Shown in pieces: positions 1-10,202 of a stretch of 64,000 bases of DNA (position 1 is the first letter of the stretch; each line of letters begins with the position of its first letter). Source of the stretch: Blastomyces gilchristii SLH14081 (Eukaryota; Ascomycota; Eurotiomycetes; Onygenales; Ajellomycetaceae). The DNA is taken from positions 2,239,420-2,303,419 of the forward strand of contig NW_003101675.1 in assembly GCF_000003855.2 (NCBI RefSeq). The letters are read 5' to 3'. The translations under genes and the position numbers were made by a program. The notes beneath the pieces are model-generated. The model was not told the origin of the DNA. It ran no database searches and saw only the letters and a list, made by a program, of their open reading frames with translations.

Positions 1-2127
1 CATTTTTATTGGGTTCGGAACCTCTCCCGGACTCGGATTGCTACTCCCTCGACAAAGAGCATTGCCTAAGAGAATCAAAAGCAAAAGGGTAAGACGATTT
101 AAACAATTAACGGCCTTGGAAGTCTGCACTCGGAATGGCGGAATGAACACAATTGGACCTAAGAAAAAAAAAAAAGATGTTTAGTTTTGCAAGGCGTGAA
201 TGGTTCATGTACCAACGTATGGTACATGTACAATTGTTTCTCGGTCTACGAGAATGTGCAAGAAAGTCGCAAACTGACTGTATGGTCAGTACCAAGTACC
301 CATTATCCTATGGATCTACTACGTACCCATCCTGCGTCCCCAGACGCATGACGTCTTCTTCCTTTGTTGGGCTGCTTGGTTGATTTCTTTGTTGTTCCCC
401 GATCAGCCCTCGATAACCAACAACTTTTGACAAAATTGAGGGCTCATCAGCCACTCTTTGTTTCACGCCGAGATCCTGGACATTATCTTAGCATTCTAAG
501 CTCAAATAGGGCAATGGAAACTCTCCCTGCTGCATTTACCTGGAGTCAATTCTTCACTAGCGACGAGATGAGCGAAATAGCCTTTGTGGTGAGACTTGCA
601 CAGCACATTCCGGGTTATATTGTAGGAATACATTCCTGTCCATCCCTGCACCCTGGCAGCCTCGATCCAGTCATGGCGATATTGCAAGCGGTGAGCAAAA
701 GCCTTCTCTCCTGGGAACGATATTTCGGACAGGACAGGTCAAATTCGACCCCACTTTGCCCTTACAACTTTCCTTACCTTCTCTGGCACTTGCTAAGCGG
801 CTAGCATTGCAGACCGTTATTATATCAATCTTAACATAATAGGCCAGCCCCCAGGTTGCGAACAAGCTTTGATATCACAAGACCCACAACTTTCTACATA
901 ACTACCCGAATATCGGTACACCAACATGACGAGCGAGCATATCCATTGGGCGTGAATCTATTTCAAACCAGCGGTAATCGATTAAACCTACTACACAAAG
1001 GCCTATATATTCTCCGTGTGGGGGTGCGGACATTGTTCTAGTCTAGGATGACACCTCATTCTCACGCCTCTTTCCCGCCACCCTGCTATCCAAGGAATGG
1101 CTTAGGCGGAAGGTATGATCCCAGAAACAAGTTTAAAAAGTAGTAGGGATATCTGAACGCCATTCTAGGAACGCGCCAGGAGAGGTCTTGTGATGAATAC
1201 CGCACAGCCGCCAGTATAGTGCTTCTCCCTCCCTGGTTTGCTGACAGCCGAGCCGAGGGCTCTCATGTTATTATGAATATGTATCAAGTTATCTACCAGA
1301 TGCATCTACGGAGTACTTCGCTAGCTAACTAATTCACCTGCTCGTGGGGGCCCTAGTTCGTACGTACCTGTACATGCACATGCCTTGTACATGCAGGGAT
1401 TTAGGCAACTTTCTATAACGCCTCCATCCTAAATTCTAATGTGTGTGAGACGCCTATTAGTGGAATCACTTTCATTTGCCGAAACCTTAAGATTGCGCGA
1501 GAAGACGAAAGGGAATACTGAACGTAATTTCCTCCATGTTGTTTCTGGCGCTCCTGGTAGTGATGGACAACCAGCTGGACACACCATACATTTCTTCTTG
1601 CGCCTCTCTGCCTGTCAAAATCCACGGAACGAGAATACCTCGAGTTTATTGGTCTCTCCGCGGATTCGCTCTGGAGATAATCTAGTTAGGCATTTTTGTA
1701 CATGATTGAAGGGGGCGCAAGTCCTTCCTGCTTTTGTTCCCAGGCAGCCTACGGACGCACCCGAGGTGGCTTACCCAATCTAGATGGAATAGGAGTAAAT
1801 CCAAAAATACACCCTTTACTATATTGAAAAAACTTTAATGCATATAATACGAACTATGGTGAACATCTATCATCCCTAAGACCCACGGACCAACGCACTT
1901 CAAGACTAAAAATTTAGGGTTTAGGAGAATTGGCGTTCCTCAATTCGGAACCGCTCACCCAGAAGAATGGAAAGGAATGCAGACTCAAAAAAGAGAAAAT
2001 GGAACTGAAATCGGAATTGGAAATGAAGCCACTCAAGCAACCAAACCAACGGGTAGGCGGGGCAATGGATAATGACTCGAAGCGGTGAGGGGGCTCGGAA
2101 TGGGCAACAAGCACTGCTTTTCAATGG
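1..2127. other. Intergenic, no gene recognised
   Basis: This stretch holds many stop-rich frames. The only frame over 120 codons is at 364-804 (+); it matches no family I know and has no supporting splice or motif evidence. There is one exact TACGGAGTA copy at 1307-1315 and several GTACATG-type stretches near 225 and 1370-1395. The 3' flank of the zinc-cluster gene ends here. Confidence 0.6.
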
Positions 2128-3314
2128 TCAATTGTTCCAAGCACCCTGATAAACGTAGCCGACTCCGAATCCGGCCTGAAGGGCAACGCTATCAGATGAA
2201 AAGGGATCCTCTGGCTCCGCATCTCGAAGTCCCACAGTCGAACTACCAATCGTGGCGGCGGCCACGTAGGAGTGACCATTATCGTGGCTACTATTGTTGC
2301 TGTTAATACTGTAGCGAGGTTGGGAAGGCTGGGGAAGCGAGGCAACTTCTGAACCAAGGACCTCATTAAGGCGATTAAGGATCTGCGTGGCCAAAACATT
2401 CCGTACTGGATCATCATGCGGAGTTCTCGCTAAACACAAGATCATATGAGAGAGCCCTGACAATTTCTGGCACAGTTCCTTCAACCCAGGGATGCCGAAT
2501 AACCAAAAATATACCGCGGTCTCGAATGTGGTATCAGGATTGGGTTTGTCGAAGGAATACTCTGGGTCGATTAGGAGCACTTCGTCGGTATTGAGCATAG
2601 TTCTCAACCTGTTCCAGTAACTACCGTAACGAATGTAATTGCTGCACCTTCTCGATAGCTCCTCGAAACTATAGTTCATCGCCTTGCGATGTTGTTCTCG
2701 TTGTACCCTATGAACTATGGCCGTTACGACGGAGTTTTCTAGCGAGTGGCCATATGGTACCGGCGGCGAGGGGGGACTCTGCTTTAGCCGTTCGCTCTCT
2801 GCAAAAATTTCGAGATACATTCCTCGTCTTCCAAGGGGAGGGTTAAAGAGATTGGGGAAACATGTATGCGATTGAAACATTGCAGCAAATGGGTCCGATC
2901 CAAATTCAGCCGAGGGGCAGCTCAAGGTCTGCCAGTCGATATTTTTGAGGTACAAGAACAGCCCAACGAAAGGGGATTGGATGGATTCTGTTTCAGTCAA
3001 TGAAATTGGTCGTGTTAATAGTGGTCGAGTTACGCCCTGTTGGTAGTTTCCAGGTCTGCCCTCGAAAGGACGGCTGATGGTGGGGGCAGATTCACGATCC
3101 CTTTGCGCTGACCTTCGCGCCATCATGTTCTCCGAGCACTCATATCCATAGTTTTCACAGCGCTCGCATCTTTGCCCTGGCCATGCCCGGACTTCCGGTG
3201 AGCACTGGGTCTGCATTAGCAATGGAATCTCCCGTAAATACTGTCGTATGCATTACTCACCCTTTTGTGGTCCCTGCGACAACGCTGGCACTTCGGGACA
3301 CCTTCTGAAGGCAT
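2128..3314 (-). CDS. Zn2Cys6 (fungal zinc-cluster) transcription factor
   Basis: Two exons: 3314-3261 and 3204-2128, with a 56-bp intron (3205-3260). The joined protein is about 376 aa. Seen: after splicing, Cys9, Cys12, Cys19, Cys31, Cys34 and Cys41 form C-x2-C-x6-C-x11-C-x2-C-x6-C with the basic CRRDHKRC core, which is the canonical GAL4-type binuclear zinc cluster. A Ser/Pro linker follows, then a region rich in aromatics and helices without a motif I can name. The ATG at 3314 puts the cluster at the N-terminus as usual; an in-frame ATG at 3413 would add 33 residues. Known for the family: nuclear, binds CGG-containing half-sites. Targets cannot be inferred, because no pathway genes lie beside it. 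A second AG six bases upstream of the chosen acceptor would give x8 spacing after Cys12 and probably spoil the cluster. Confidence 0.88.
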
Positions 3315-4751
3315 ATGTTCTGCTGCGATAGCTTCGCTATAAAAGGGGTGCCAAGATGGAGAGATTCGCACGAGTATGTGAAAGTTCGACGGTTGTCGCA
3401 GTATATGTCGCAAATTAAACGGATAACAATTGCGGGTAGCTTTTAGTGACGTGAAGAAAAGAAAAGAACAAACGCGGAGCCAGCAAGCGAAGAAGACTAA
3501 CTTCCTACTTATATTTATTGGTTTCGACCAGGATTTTGGGGCGTATACTTGACCCCTCCGGTTACAGCCTTCCCCTCAGGCAGAGATGTAAACGATCCGT
3601 GCGCATTGGCAATTTCTAACTTTCAAATTGCATTACCCCGGTTCTGTTAATAGCGGGGAAACGGGAAAGGCGCCTGAAGAATGGCCTAATAGGATCTCTC
3701 GTTGGGTAAGGCTGATATACCGGGAGGACGATGTGGCGAGCTACATGGGATTCCCGGGCGGTCAATCATATGAAGTAACCCGTGTGTTAATTTGCTTTCC
3801 TTGCTTTTATCGTCGGTGAGCGACCTTCGGAGCCTGGAATATTTTGATTGTTCTATGCAATCATGTCACCAAGGGTATCATGGGATGTACCGACGAGATT
3901 TGTTATACACGGATGATACCTCGAAAAGGAAATAGACCAGCATGGCCAAGGGCGATAAGAACAATTCTATTGGTATTCCAGAGCACCCGGCAAAGGAGGG
4001 ATCCAGACATTTTTAGATGGCACTGTGATTTCAGGGTTAGATTAATAGCTAGAAGGCACAACAGGCTCATGATCATTACATGCATTATACCTACGCCTCG
4101 CTATGTGGAACCGTGAACCGGGATGTTCCCAGCTCGAAAAACGGTCCGGCGTTAGGTGCTCTGGTTCTTCACGACTCGTCAGTACAGCCTGTGGGTATCG
4201 CCAAATCTCCCCTATGGGTCCAACACAACATATTGAAGATTTATGGTCCCAACTGATCGCACTACCGTATGTTGCGGCTATGGCAATGCAGCCTGATAGT
4301 CCTCCATATTCCGTTACAACAACCAACCGCTAGGGTCACATAACTGAGGTACAGAGTCTTCAGCTAACCTAAATCAAGGTCTTGCAAAAGACGAAAATGG
4401 TTTGGTGCCCAGGGTTGTCAGGTATTTCCCGCTCTTGAAGCGAATATATTCCAAGAAAGAGAGTTTAATGGTCTGGCATGGCCCGACCTCCTCGACAGCC
4501 GTATCTTGCCGTTCCTGAAAACACATATTCCTGAGCTGAGGAAATATAATGAATCCTTTAACCCGGCATCCAAGGATGTACTTTCGACCCAACATCATAA
4601 CGATTCTTAAATCGGCACGCCCCAGCTTTGTGTTCATAACGCTAGCTAGCACCATTGTACATACCCTTCATGTAATAGGCTCATTCAAGAATGCCGGGTA
4701 AACTTTTTCGAGAAGCCGTCGGATTGTAGGCAATATGTAGAACAAGTGCGA
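3315..4751. other. Intergenic, no gene recognised
   Basis: This is the promoter side of the zinc-cluster gene followed by sequence without a convincing frame. Short open frames (the longest about 90 codons) overlap on both strands and show no family resemblance. Confidence 0.5.
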
Positions 4752-4940
4752 CTAGGAAAGAAGGTCGGTTTGAACTAGGCATTCAACGTAGCAGCAACGC
4801 CATTTCTCCCAAAAACCCTGTTGCCTACAAAGCCCATCCTCACCCTTGGGGGCGTCGGTGACCGAGGAGGCGGGATTGTAGGCGGGGGATTGGCTATGTG
4901 AATAAGCTAACTGCTGCTGCAGCTTCTCTTGGGAATGCAA
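4752..4940 (-). CDS. Possible small Cys-containing protein (62 aa)
   Basis: A short single-exon frame of 62 codons. The N-terminal half is Gln/Ser/Pro-rich with a tyrosine-containing low-complexity stretch. The C-terminal half carries a Gly-Glu-Asp turn, then GFWEKWRCCYVECLV with a Cys pair and one further Cys. This layout (Gln/Pro/Tyr-rich head, Trp/Cys tail) recalls small fungal CYSTM-like proteins, but the usual run of four or more adjacent cysteines is missing, so the resemblance is weak. No intron or promoter element supports it. It may be a chance frame. Confidence 0.25.
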   Translation of the reverse strand: MHSQEKLQQQLAYSHSQSPAYNPASSVTDAPKGEDGLCRQQGFWEKWRCCYVECLVQTDLLS

Positions 4941-5414
4941 AATTGTAGCACCCTGAGCGAATCCAAACCGAGCGGTATGGCTGGTAATAAGATATAATTA
5001 GTTGCCAGCTGATTGTTGTGTCGTAAGAGTTGGACTAGCCAAAATTGAACGGCTTTTGTAACACGGCGTTAGCTGAAATCCTAGTCCGTAGAGCTTCTGC
5101 AATAGCCAGGAGCTACAGTAAAGATTTCACATTCATAAGATGTAAAAGTTGGGACTTCAAGGCGTTGTGCGCACTATCTAGAACGATGTTCAGTAAAAAG
5201 AAAAATACCACGTGATTTTGCTTAGTGAGCAACGAACGACGTCATCCGGATTCAACGTCAAAACAAATTTGTCCATCTAGGATTTGGGAGATAGAAAAGC
5301 GCGCGGTGGATTGTGGCACGACGGACGATCATCATTAACATGCCCCATTCATCTGGTTTCCGCCATTTCCTCTCCTCGATACACGTCTAATTCGGTGGTG
5401 TTATATCAACAGCA
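4941..5414. other. Promoter-side spacer of the FIT/SCS3 gene
   Basis: No open frame or recognisable RNA. It should contain the promoter and 5' leader of the plus-strand gene starting at 5415. A CACGTGA stretch near 5210 is a plausible E-box-like site but is untested. Confidence 0.4.
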
Positions 5415-6425
5415 ATGTCGTCGACAGATGCTGTACCCCTGAATGGCTCCACAAGGAAACCATCCACCGCTCCCAAATCATCGCGACCGTTATTCCCGCA
5501 GCCGCCTCCCTTGTCACTCGCTCTTTATCCGCTGACTCTTCTATTGGGCTCTTTGTACTCGTTGATATCTCCAACCGCAAGACCCCTTGCCAACGCATCC
5601 TCTTCACCGGGCGTCGCGCCAGATTCGGATACAAACCCCGTCAATTATTTCGCGCGCAAGGGGAACATCTTTAATGTATATTTCGTCAAGGTTGGCTGGC
5701 TATGGACTACGCTGGCTTTCATATCTTTGCTCTTAACGCAACCAGCGTTTAACAACAGACTTTTATCTCCTGGCGCTCGACTGAAGAGGGTGGGACAAGC
5801 CACTGGCCGTTATATTCTGGTGACAATAGCCTGGTGGCTGACAACGCAATGGTTTTTCGGTCCCGGTATTATCGACCGTAGCTTTATTGCTACTGGCGGT
5901 AGATGTGAAAAGTCTATCGCACCAGGGTCTACAGACTCAATATCTGAGTTGGCCGTGGTATTGACATCTACAGCTTGCAAGGCGTCAGGAGGTGCCTGGA
6001 CAGGCGGCCATGATGTGAGCGGACACGTATTCATGCTTGTTCTTACAAGTGCTTTCTTGTTCTGTGAATTGCAAGGAGCGTCGGTAGTAGAAGGTGAACT
6101 GGAAGAACCAAGAAACAAGCATCATGAGATTGTGCAAAGGGCTTCGTCTGAAAGATGGGGTCGGAATTTCACCTTGGCTGTTGGTGGCCTCAGCTGGTGG
6201 ATGCTGCTCATGACAGCAATCTGGTTTCATACTTGGCTGGAGAAAGTAATATATACACTCAATCCTCTCTTGACCTATCAAATTCTCGGTATTGCTTTCA
6301 GATGGCTAATGATTTTAACCTAGGTGACGGGCTTGATACTCGCGATTGGAACGGTATACGTCGTATACTTCCTTCCCCGAACACTTACCCCGTGGAGAAA
6401 CATTATTGGTATACCCGGTAGATAA
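5415..6425 (+). CDS. SCS3: FIT/Scs3-family ER lipid protein
   Basis: Exons 5415-6245 and 6324-6425, with a 78-bp intron (6246-6323) ending in a TAG after a GCTAAT branch site; 310 aa. Seen: several hydrophobic segments, the block NYFARKGNIFNVYFVKVGW, the GGHDVSGH motif (His199, His204) inside a membrane segment, and WFHTWLEK with His272, followed across the intron by VTGLILAIGTVYVVYFLPR. These are hallmarks of the fat-storage-inducing transmembrane family (human FITM2, yeast Scs3/Yft2), ER proteins reported to cleave acyl-CoA through two conserved histidines and to support lipid-droplet formation and inositol-linked phospholipid balance. Exon 2 restores the last membrane segment and PWRN tail expected of the family; without splicing the protein would stop early. 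The N-terminal 60 residues are Ser/Pro-rich, as in other fungal members. Confidence 0.92.
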
Positions 6426-6646
6426 AAAGTGACGCCCCAGGGGAATTACTATTGGTTGATCTGTAAATAGAGCACCGTTTTGATTTTTCGGAGTTTTAGA
6501 CTATACGTCCTCTGACCTATGCAAGAGATAGAGACCCTTTGGTACTCACTCGTTGTCGAAATAACTATAGGTCTTATCAATACACATTTTTTAAGGGTAA
6601 AGATATGAAACTTCCGTCTCCCCCTCCCCCCCCACAATATCATACA

Positions 6647-7949
6647 TCAGACTTGATCCATAGGCTCATCACCCAAATATCGAGATTTGAAAGCTATTTG
6701 CGAAAGATACTTCACGTTAGTTATACTTATTATTCGAGCAGGAGTTCCGCGGCGATGCCACTGTTGAGGATTAGAAGGAGGAACCACTTACCCCCGGGTA
6801 TCAACGCGGTTGAATACATAACCCTGGTAATCGGTTTTAGGTCTTCTGGAGTCAAAGACGACATATGCTTCTCCCACTGGGTGATTATCTCCTCGGATCG
6901 ATTGCAAAATCCTTCTGCATTGTTGCTGGCCTCCCTATATGTTATACAACCTATGCCAAGGCAAATTCCAAACTCCCTGAATGCGAGACGGCACCGCAAA
7001 TTCATCTCAAGGAAGTGATTGTCATCGAATAGCCGATCTATGCTCCAGAGCAGATAAAATTAGCTCAAACAAATTTTATCCCTTAATTGAACAAAGCTTT
7101 ATCATTTCAAGGGATGTAATCCACGTGAGTATTACGGAGCTGAAAAAAACATCTTTCTACCAGGCGGTCCGCCCAGCTTTCGCGACCAGCGAACCAGTGA
7201 GCCGTCCAAAGCGTCATTCCCAGATCGAGAGGATCCCTCGTTACAAAATGATCCCCTTTGCGAGCCATCACTTTCCTGTAATCGCCAATCTCTTCCTTAA
7301 GAATTTCTCCGTCGCCATACTTCATAGCAGATGCCTGCAAGAGGCGGAAAACCACGTACCCATCCATCGGGTCTAGATTCCCTTCGCTTGCAACAAGTGG
7401 CCGTGACAAATCCATGGCGACCTTCCATACCATGTGCGGTCTGTCCGAAGTACGGTTGAGGAAGAAATATGGATGGATAGCCTTTGCGAGTGAAACTGCT
7501 TGCCTGTTGTAGGAAGGATCCCCTGTTGCTATCGACATTCGGTTGAGAGTAAACATCCACATACTGAGGTAATGAAAATACTGCCCATCGCCATCGGGCC
7601 CCGTTTCGTCTTCTTTCCCGATCCGCAAACCGCCTTTCAGGGGTTCTTCATGGGTTGCGCCGGGGAGTCGAGAATGACCATCACGAGTGTAACCCAAGAC
7701 ATCGTGGACGGTAGTGATGAGGCGCTGGGCAAAGATCAAGGAGTTGTCAGCGGCAGTCTTATCTCCTCTTAACGACAACTCTTTATAAAGGGTCAGGAAA
7801 TTGAGAACGCCAAAGGCATCTGTCCAGAGATATCGGCCCCTATGGCCTCCAGATTTCGGCGGCGGTTCCCACTTTGTAGCGTCCGTAACAGTGGAGAACT
7901 TTCCATAGACGCTCTCCATCGACTCCTGGAATTTCTGAAGGAGCGACAT
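6647..7949 (-). CDS. Conserved-looking 368-aa protein, function unknown
   Basis: Three exons by eye: 7949-7136, 7037-6792 and 6693-6647, with introns of 98 bp (7038-7135) and 98 bp (6694-6791). All phases agree (814, 246, 47 nt) and give 368 aa. Seen: many Trp/His/Asp-rich helical blocks such as HRGRYLWTDAFGVLNF, TGPDGDGQYFHYLSMWMF, DRPHMVWKVAMDLSRPLV and LGMTLWTAHWFAGR; no signal peptide or membrane segment from the Met at 7949. An in-frame Met at 8018 would add 23 residues. The periodic helix pattern with Trp/Asp/His clusters suggests an alpha/alpha-toroid of the six-hairpin glycosidase type, but this is inference from composition; I do not recognise the family. It is divergent from the erythromycin-esterase-like gene with a 371-bp shared upstream region, so coregulation is possible. 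Confidence 0.8.
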
Positions 7950-8320
7950 CGTCAATAAAGAAAACAACCTCTTCTGCGATATTTTTCTGATAGAAACTGT
8001 TAGAGAAGAATATTGCATTATAGTTGCGACGTTTCAGAACGCATCCGCCGTGTTAGAGAGTGCGTGGTTGGTAGGGAAAAAAATAACATTTACCGCGTAC
8101 TATGTAGAAGCTGCAACCAAATGATGAGGTCATGCTTACCTGAGTATGACATGCCATGATATTGACATGACATTTGCCGCTCCACGCAGGAGGAGTGTAC
8201 TATAAATGCGAGGCAAAGATCAACTGTTATCATAATAAATTTGCCCATCAATTACTCTCACGGCTGCTACTGCTGTTGTTCCTGTTATATTAGTTGCTTT
8301 GAAAGCTACACGCTCCCCTC
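7950..8320. promoter_or_regulatory. Shared divergent promoter region
   Basis: A 371-bp spacer between two start codons that point away from each other. TATAAATG at 8201-8208 lies about 112 bp before the plus-strand ATG at 8321. No obvious TATA was picked out for the minus-strand gene. Confidence 0.5.
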
Positions 8321-9673
8321 ATGGCTTTCCACCTTTCAAGCCTCTCCTCGCGGATGAAGTCTGCCGCGAAGGTTCTACCTCCGATTAGAGATCCATCTTT
8401 TGGCTCCCATTTTGATCAATTTGGGAATTACAAAGTTGTTCTAATAGGTGACGGCAGCCATGGTACTTCCGAGTTCTACCAGGCTCGTGCAGAAATTACC
8501 AAACACCTTATTTTACACCACGGCTTCGATACAGTAGCTGTGGAAGCCGACTGGCCCGATGCAGAATCAGTCGATCGATATGTGAGACAGCGTCCCGGTG
8601 TTAAGTCAAAACTAGATCCGACGCCAGAACCGGCGTTCAGGCGTTTCCCAACGTGGATGTGGCGGAACAAGGAGGTGCAAGAGTTTGTACATTGGATGAG
8701 GGACCATAATGAACGTCTCCCCAAAGAGCGACGAGCTGGCTTTTATGGCCTGGATTTATACAGCATGGCTCTATCTATTCAGGCGATAATCAAATATCTC
8801 GATCGGGTCGACCCGCCTATGGCCAAACTTGCGCGGCAGAAATACGGTTGTCTGGAGGCCTGGGTCGAAGACCCATCACAGTATGGCCTTGCCGCACTGA
8901 CTAGTCCACGGATGGAATCCTGCGAGAAAAATGTTATCCAAATGCTCCGCGACCTCCTCAATAAGCGGTTAGAGTATTCTGCGCATGAGCATAATGGCGA
9001 GGAATTTCACAGCTCTGAGCAGAATGCCTACCTAGTTGCAGATGCTGAGGCGTACTACAAAGCAATGTACGTCAGGTCAGCGGATTCGTGGTCTCTCAGA
9101 GACTCCCATATGTTTGAGACACTGCGCCGCTTGCTTAACGTCAAACCGGAGTCCTCCAAAGCGGTTGTTTGGGCACATAACAGCCACATTGGCGATGCTA
9201 GATATACAAGCATGGGTACTCGACGTGGCGAGCTCAACCTTGGCCAGTTGTGCCGCGAGAATCTTGGGCAGGAGAATGTTGTTCTTGTTGGTTGCTGCAC
9301 ACATACAGGTACCGTTGCTGCTGCGCATGACTGGGATGAGGATGTCCAAGTGATGAAAGTAAATCCATCCCAGCCTGATAGCTGGGAGTACGTGGCACAC
9401 GAAACTGGCATCCCAAGTTTTCTATTGGACCTTCGACCTAATCATGCAGACCCCGATCTCCGGCGAGCTTTGGCCCAGGAGCGAAAACAACGTTTTATCG
9501 GGGTGGTATATCGGCCCTTAACCGAGGTCATGTCTCATTATTCCTCAGCGTCTCTTTCTCGTCAATTTGACGCCATGGTGTGGTTTGATGAAACTCGTGC
9601 CGTTACGCCTTTTGAGATAGCACAGCCGCACACAGCTCTTGGTGTGGATGAAACATACCCGTTCGGCCTATAA
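8321..9673 (+). CDS. Erythromycin-esterase-family hydrolase
   Basis: Single exon, 450 aa, close to the usual length of the family. Seen in order: IGDGSHGTSEFYQARAEI with His47 and Glu51, VEADWPDAESVDRYVR, FPTWMWRN, GFYGLDLYSM, and VVWAHNSHIGDA with His286 and His289. These match the EreA/EreB/succinoglycan-biosynthesis-related fold; the GSHG histidine corresponds to the essential His46 of EreB. Bacterial Ere enzymes open macrolide lactones, but most members, including fungal ones, have no proven substrate, so macrolide hydrolysis should not be assumed. No signal peptide is visible, suggesting a cytosolic enzyme. A TATA element 112 bp upstream and the divergent 368-aa neighbour suggest shared control. 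Transfer from bacteria is possible for the family but not shown here. Confidence 0.9.
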   Translation: MAFHLSSLSSRMKSAAKVLPPIRDPSFGSHFDQFGNYKVVLIGDGSHGTSEFYQARAEITKHLILHHGFDTVAVEADWPDAESVDRYVRQRPGVKSKLDPTPEPAFRRFPTWMWRNKEVQEFVHWMRDHNERLPKERRAGFYGLDLYSMALSIQAIIKYLDRVDPPMAKLARQKYGCLEAWVEDPSQYGLAALTSPRMESCEKNVIQMLRDLLNKRLEYSAHEHNGEEFHSSEQNAYLVADAEAYYKAMYVRSADSWSLRDSHMFETLRRLLNVKPESSKAVVWAHNSHIGDARYTSMGTRRGELNLGQLCRENLGQENVVLVGCCTHTGTVAAAHDWDEDVQVMKVNPSQPDSWEYVAHETGIPSFLLDLRPNHADPDLRRALAQERKQRFIGVVYRPLTEVMSHYSSASLSRQFDAMVWFDETRAVTPFEIAQPHTALGVDETYPFGL

Positions 9674-10202
9674 CTTGATATGAATTTCACGGTCAAGCTC
9701 TATTTGTTCCAAGTCCATACTACGTAGTAGCTTTGTTCTGTTTGAATTTTACCTGCCTGTTAAATAACTCATTGGTTTTGGCATCATCTACACATCAGAT
9801 TGTATTATTTGGGTCATGAGTTCAAGGGTCCAAAATAAGACATTTGTTGACATACTTTCAATCCTTGAATTTCCATAGTATCTATTGCCTTTGAGGACTA
9901 GCGGAACCATAAAGAATAATTGTGTTGTTGTTCACGTTGCTAGGGCGGAGAGATGAAGTCATATTTACCCGATTAGGAAAAGCGGGCTGTTGTTTGTTTA
10001 CTCTGCCTATCAGAGCTCTTCTCAGAACATCTTCACGATCACATCCTGGACAGCTCACCAGCAACGGCTCCCCCACCACATCTCATCGCTTCATGTCTGT
10101 CCGTATACTCTGCTCGATTTCCTTTTAAGGTGCGCGTCCTCTCTCTTAGTAGGGTTTATCTTCAATTTTCAAGCCATTGAGGAGGTACCTGTCCACGCCA
10201 AC
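9674..10202. other. Intergenic spacer
   Basis: The 3' flank of the esterase-family gene and the promoter of the next plus-strand gene. No supported frame or RNA. Confidence 0.5.

Noticed and set aside
364..804. 146-codon plus-strand frame
   Set aside because: No family resemblance, no motif, no splice partner; overlapping frames on the other strand are similarly open.
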